The position numbers and the translations under genes are program-made. A DNA stretch of 64,000 bases from Nitrososphaerota archaeon (GTDB taxonomy: Archaea; Thermoproteota; Nitrososphaeria; Conexivisphaerales; DTJL01). Below are positions 63,412 through 64,000 of this stretch, in pieces (position 1 is the first letter of the stretch; every line of letters begins with the position of its first letter). The stretch lies in assembly GCA_021324115.1 (NCBI GenBank), contig JAJPJS010000013.1:1-64000 (forward strand), written 5' to 3'. The notes beneath the pieces are model-generated. The model was not told the DNA's origin and made no database searches. It worked only from the letters and a program-made list of their open reading frames with translations.

Positions 63412-64000
63412 CTGAGAAGAACCAAAATAGTGTGCACGCTCGGTCCTGCGCAGGCTTCAGTTAACGATGTGGTTGTCCTGGCAAGGGCTGGGATGGACTG
63501 TGCCAGGATAAACTTCTCCCACGGCGACCTGGGAGAACATGCCAGAACGATCAGATTTGTCAGGTCCGCCGAATCCCGCCTCCACTCCCACCTTCCGGTG
63601 ATGCAGGACCTGCCGGGTCCTAAAATCAGAGTTGGAATACTCAGGGATGGTTCTGTCCTTTTGAAAAGGGGAGAAAGGGTGATTCTCGACACGGCCAACG
63701 ATACACAGGTTGCGTCGAACGAGATTCCGATAAAGTACAGGGGACTGGAAAACTATGTGCTGCCTGGAACCAAGATCTACCTGTCGGATGGTTCCATAAA
63801 ACTCGACGTGATATCTGCAGAGCGGGGCAAGATACACTGCAGATGCGTCGTCGGTGGGAAACTGCAGTCAGAAAAGGGCGTGAATATACCGACGCTGTCC
63901 GCAGACTTCAAAACATTTACAGAAGCGGACGACAGATTTCTTGCCTTCGGTATAGAGAACCGGGTGGACCTCGTAGCAGTTTCCTTCGTCAGGTCTGCAC
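63412..64000 (+). CDS. pyk: Pyruvate kinase, 5' part (runs off the window)
   Basis: The open frame encodes RRTKIVCTLGPA, then GMDCARINFSHGD, MQDLPGPKIRVG, KGVNIPTLSADFKTFTE and VDLVAVSFVR, all conserved at the N-terminus of pyruvate kinases; the gene continues past 64000. No ATG, GTG or TTG precedes the conserved region back to a stop at 63385-63387. CTG at 63412 (LRRTKIV) would give a standard-length N-terminus, whereas GTG at 63430 would lose the conserved R-T-K. The start is thus non-canonical or the sequence carries an error. Confidence 0.9.
   Translation, partial: MRRTKIVCTLGPAQASVNDVVVLARAGMDCARINFSHGDLGEHARTIRFVRSAESRLHSHLPVMQDLPGPKIRVGILRDGSVLLKRGERVILDTANDTQVASNEIPIKYRGLENYVLPGTKIYLSDGSIKLDVISAERGKIHCRCVVGGKLQSEKGVNIPTLSADFKTFTEADDRFLAFGIENRVDLVAVSFVRSA

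Noticed and set aside
1-64000. CRISPR array, rRNA genes, or further tRNA genes
   Set aside because: No regularly spaced short repeats and no further T-loop plus acceptor patterns were found by eye; a dedicated search could still find a missed tRNA.

Overview
The window reads as a chromosomal segment of a Thermoplasmatota-like archaeon. Archaeal markers are NAC, MBF1, TFE-alpha, Trm56 (a tRNA ribose methyltransferase), a PUA-domain protein, TATA-box promoters that often lie about 25-35 nt from the start codon, and GTG/TTG starts. The strongest phylogenetic hint is a zinc-containing seven-iron-type ferredoxin (8792-9223), which from memory is extremely similar to that of Thermoplasma acidophilum. 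A semi- or non-phosphorylative Entner-Doudoroff gene set (gluconate dehydratase, KDG aldolase, enolase, pyruvate kinase) points the same way. This assignment is inference; no database search was possible.

Layout. 1-5.5 kb: the 3' end of a tRNA, a START-like protein, and a large sequon-rich surface protein (1378-4296) bracketed by two 215-bp direct repeats. 5.7-9.7 kb: an operon for a 2-oxoacid:ferredoxin oxidoreductase with its ferredoxin, a previously unlisted 46-residue Cys-rich protein and a coiled-coil protein. 9.8-19.6 kb: a membrane-anchored exported protein divergent from a SufR-like regulator, a ferredoxin-reductase-type flavoprotein, a comA-DUF488-prpD operon, a Rieske protein, and a DUF2249/cupin - DUF59 - NnrS-like membrane protein operon that suggests nitrogen-oxide chemistry. 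20-24.6 kb: a solitary ParB-like protein, a binding-protein-like protein without a signal peptide, a hemerythrin-like protein, a bacterio-opsin-activator-type (HTH_10) regulator and a hydrolase.

24.6-38.2 kb is a respiratory nitrate module: mobA, then on the minus strand regulator-narG-narH-narJ-narI-TehA/SLAC1-family channel-moeA-mobB, followed by a hemerythrin-like protein, an MFS transporter and a nitroreductase. 38.2-43.7 kb holds the four-enzyme histidine degradation route (hutU, hutI, hutH, hutG) in alternating orientation. 43.7-50 kb holds an amidohydrolase, an unusual wHTH/ATP-cone/NrdD-like/zinc-ribbon protein convergent with the adenosylcobalamin ribonucleotide reductase nrdJ, and NAC. 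50-56 kb is an information-processing block (PUA protein, MBF1-HflX, Trm56, TFE, methyltransferase, zinc finger, MsrA, UPRT-like protein). 56-64 kb is carbon metabolism, interrupted by a vapBC-type toxin-antitoxin pair and a decayed transposase.

The most interesting items are the reductase-derived candidate nucleotide sensor next to nrdJ, the nar operon (no Tat signal seen on NarG, embedded SLAC1-family channel, promoter palindrome, broken narG start), the repeat-flanked surface gene, and the 46-residue Cys-rich member of the oxoacid oxidoreductase operon.
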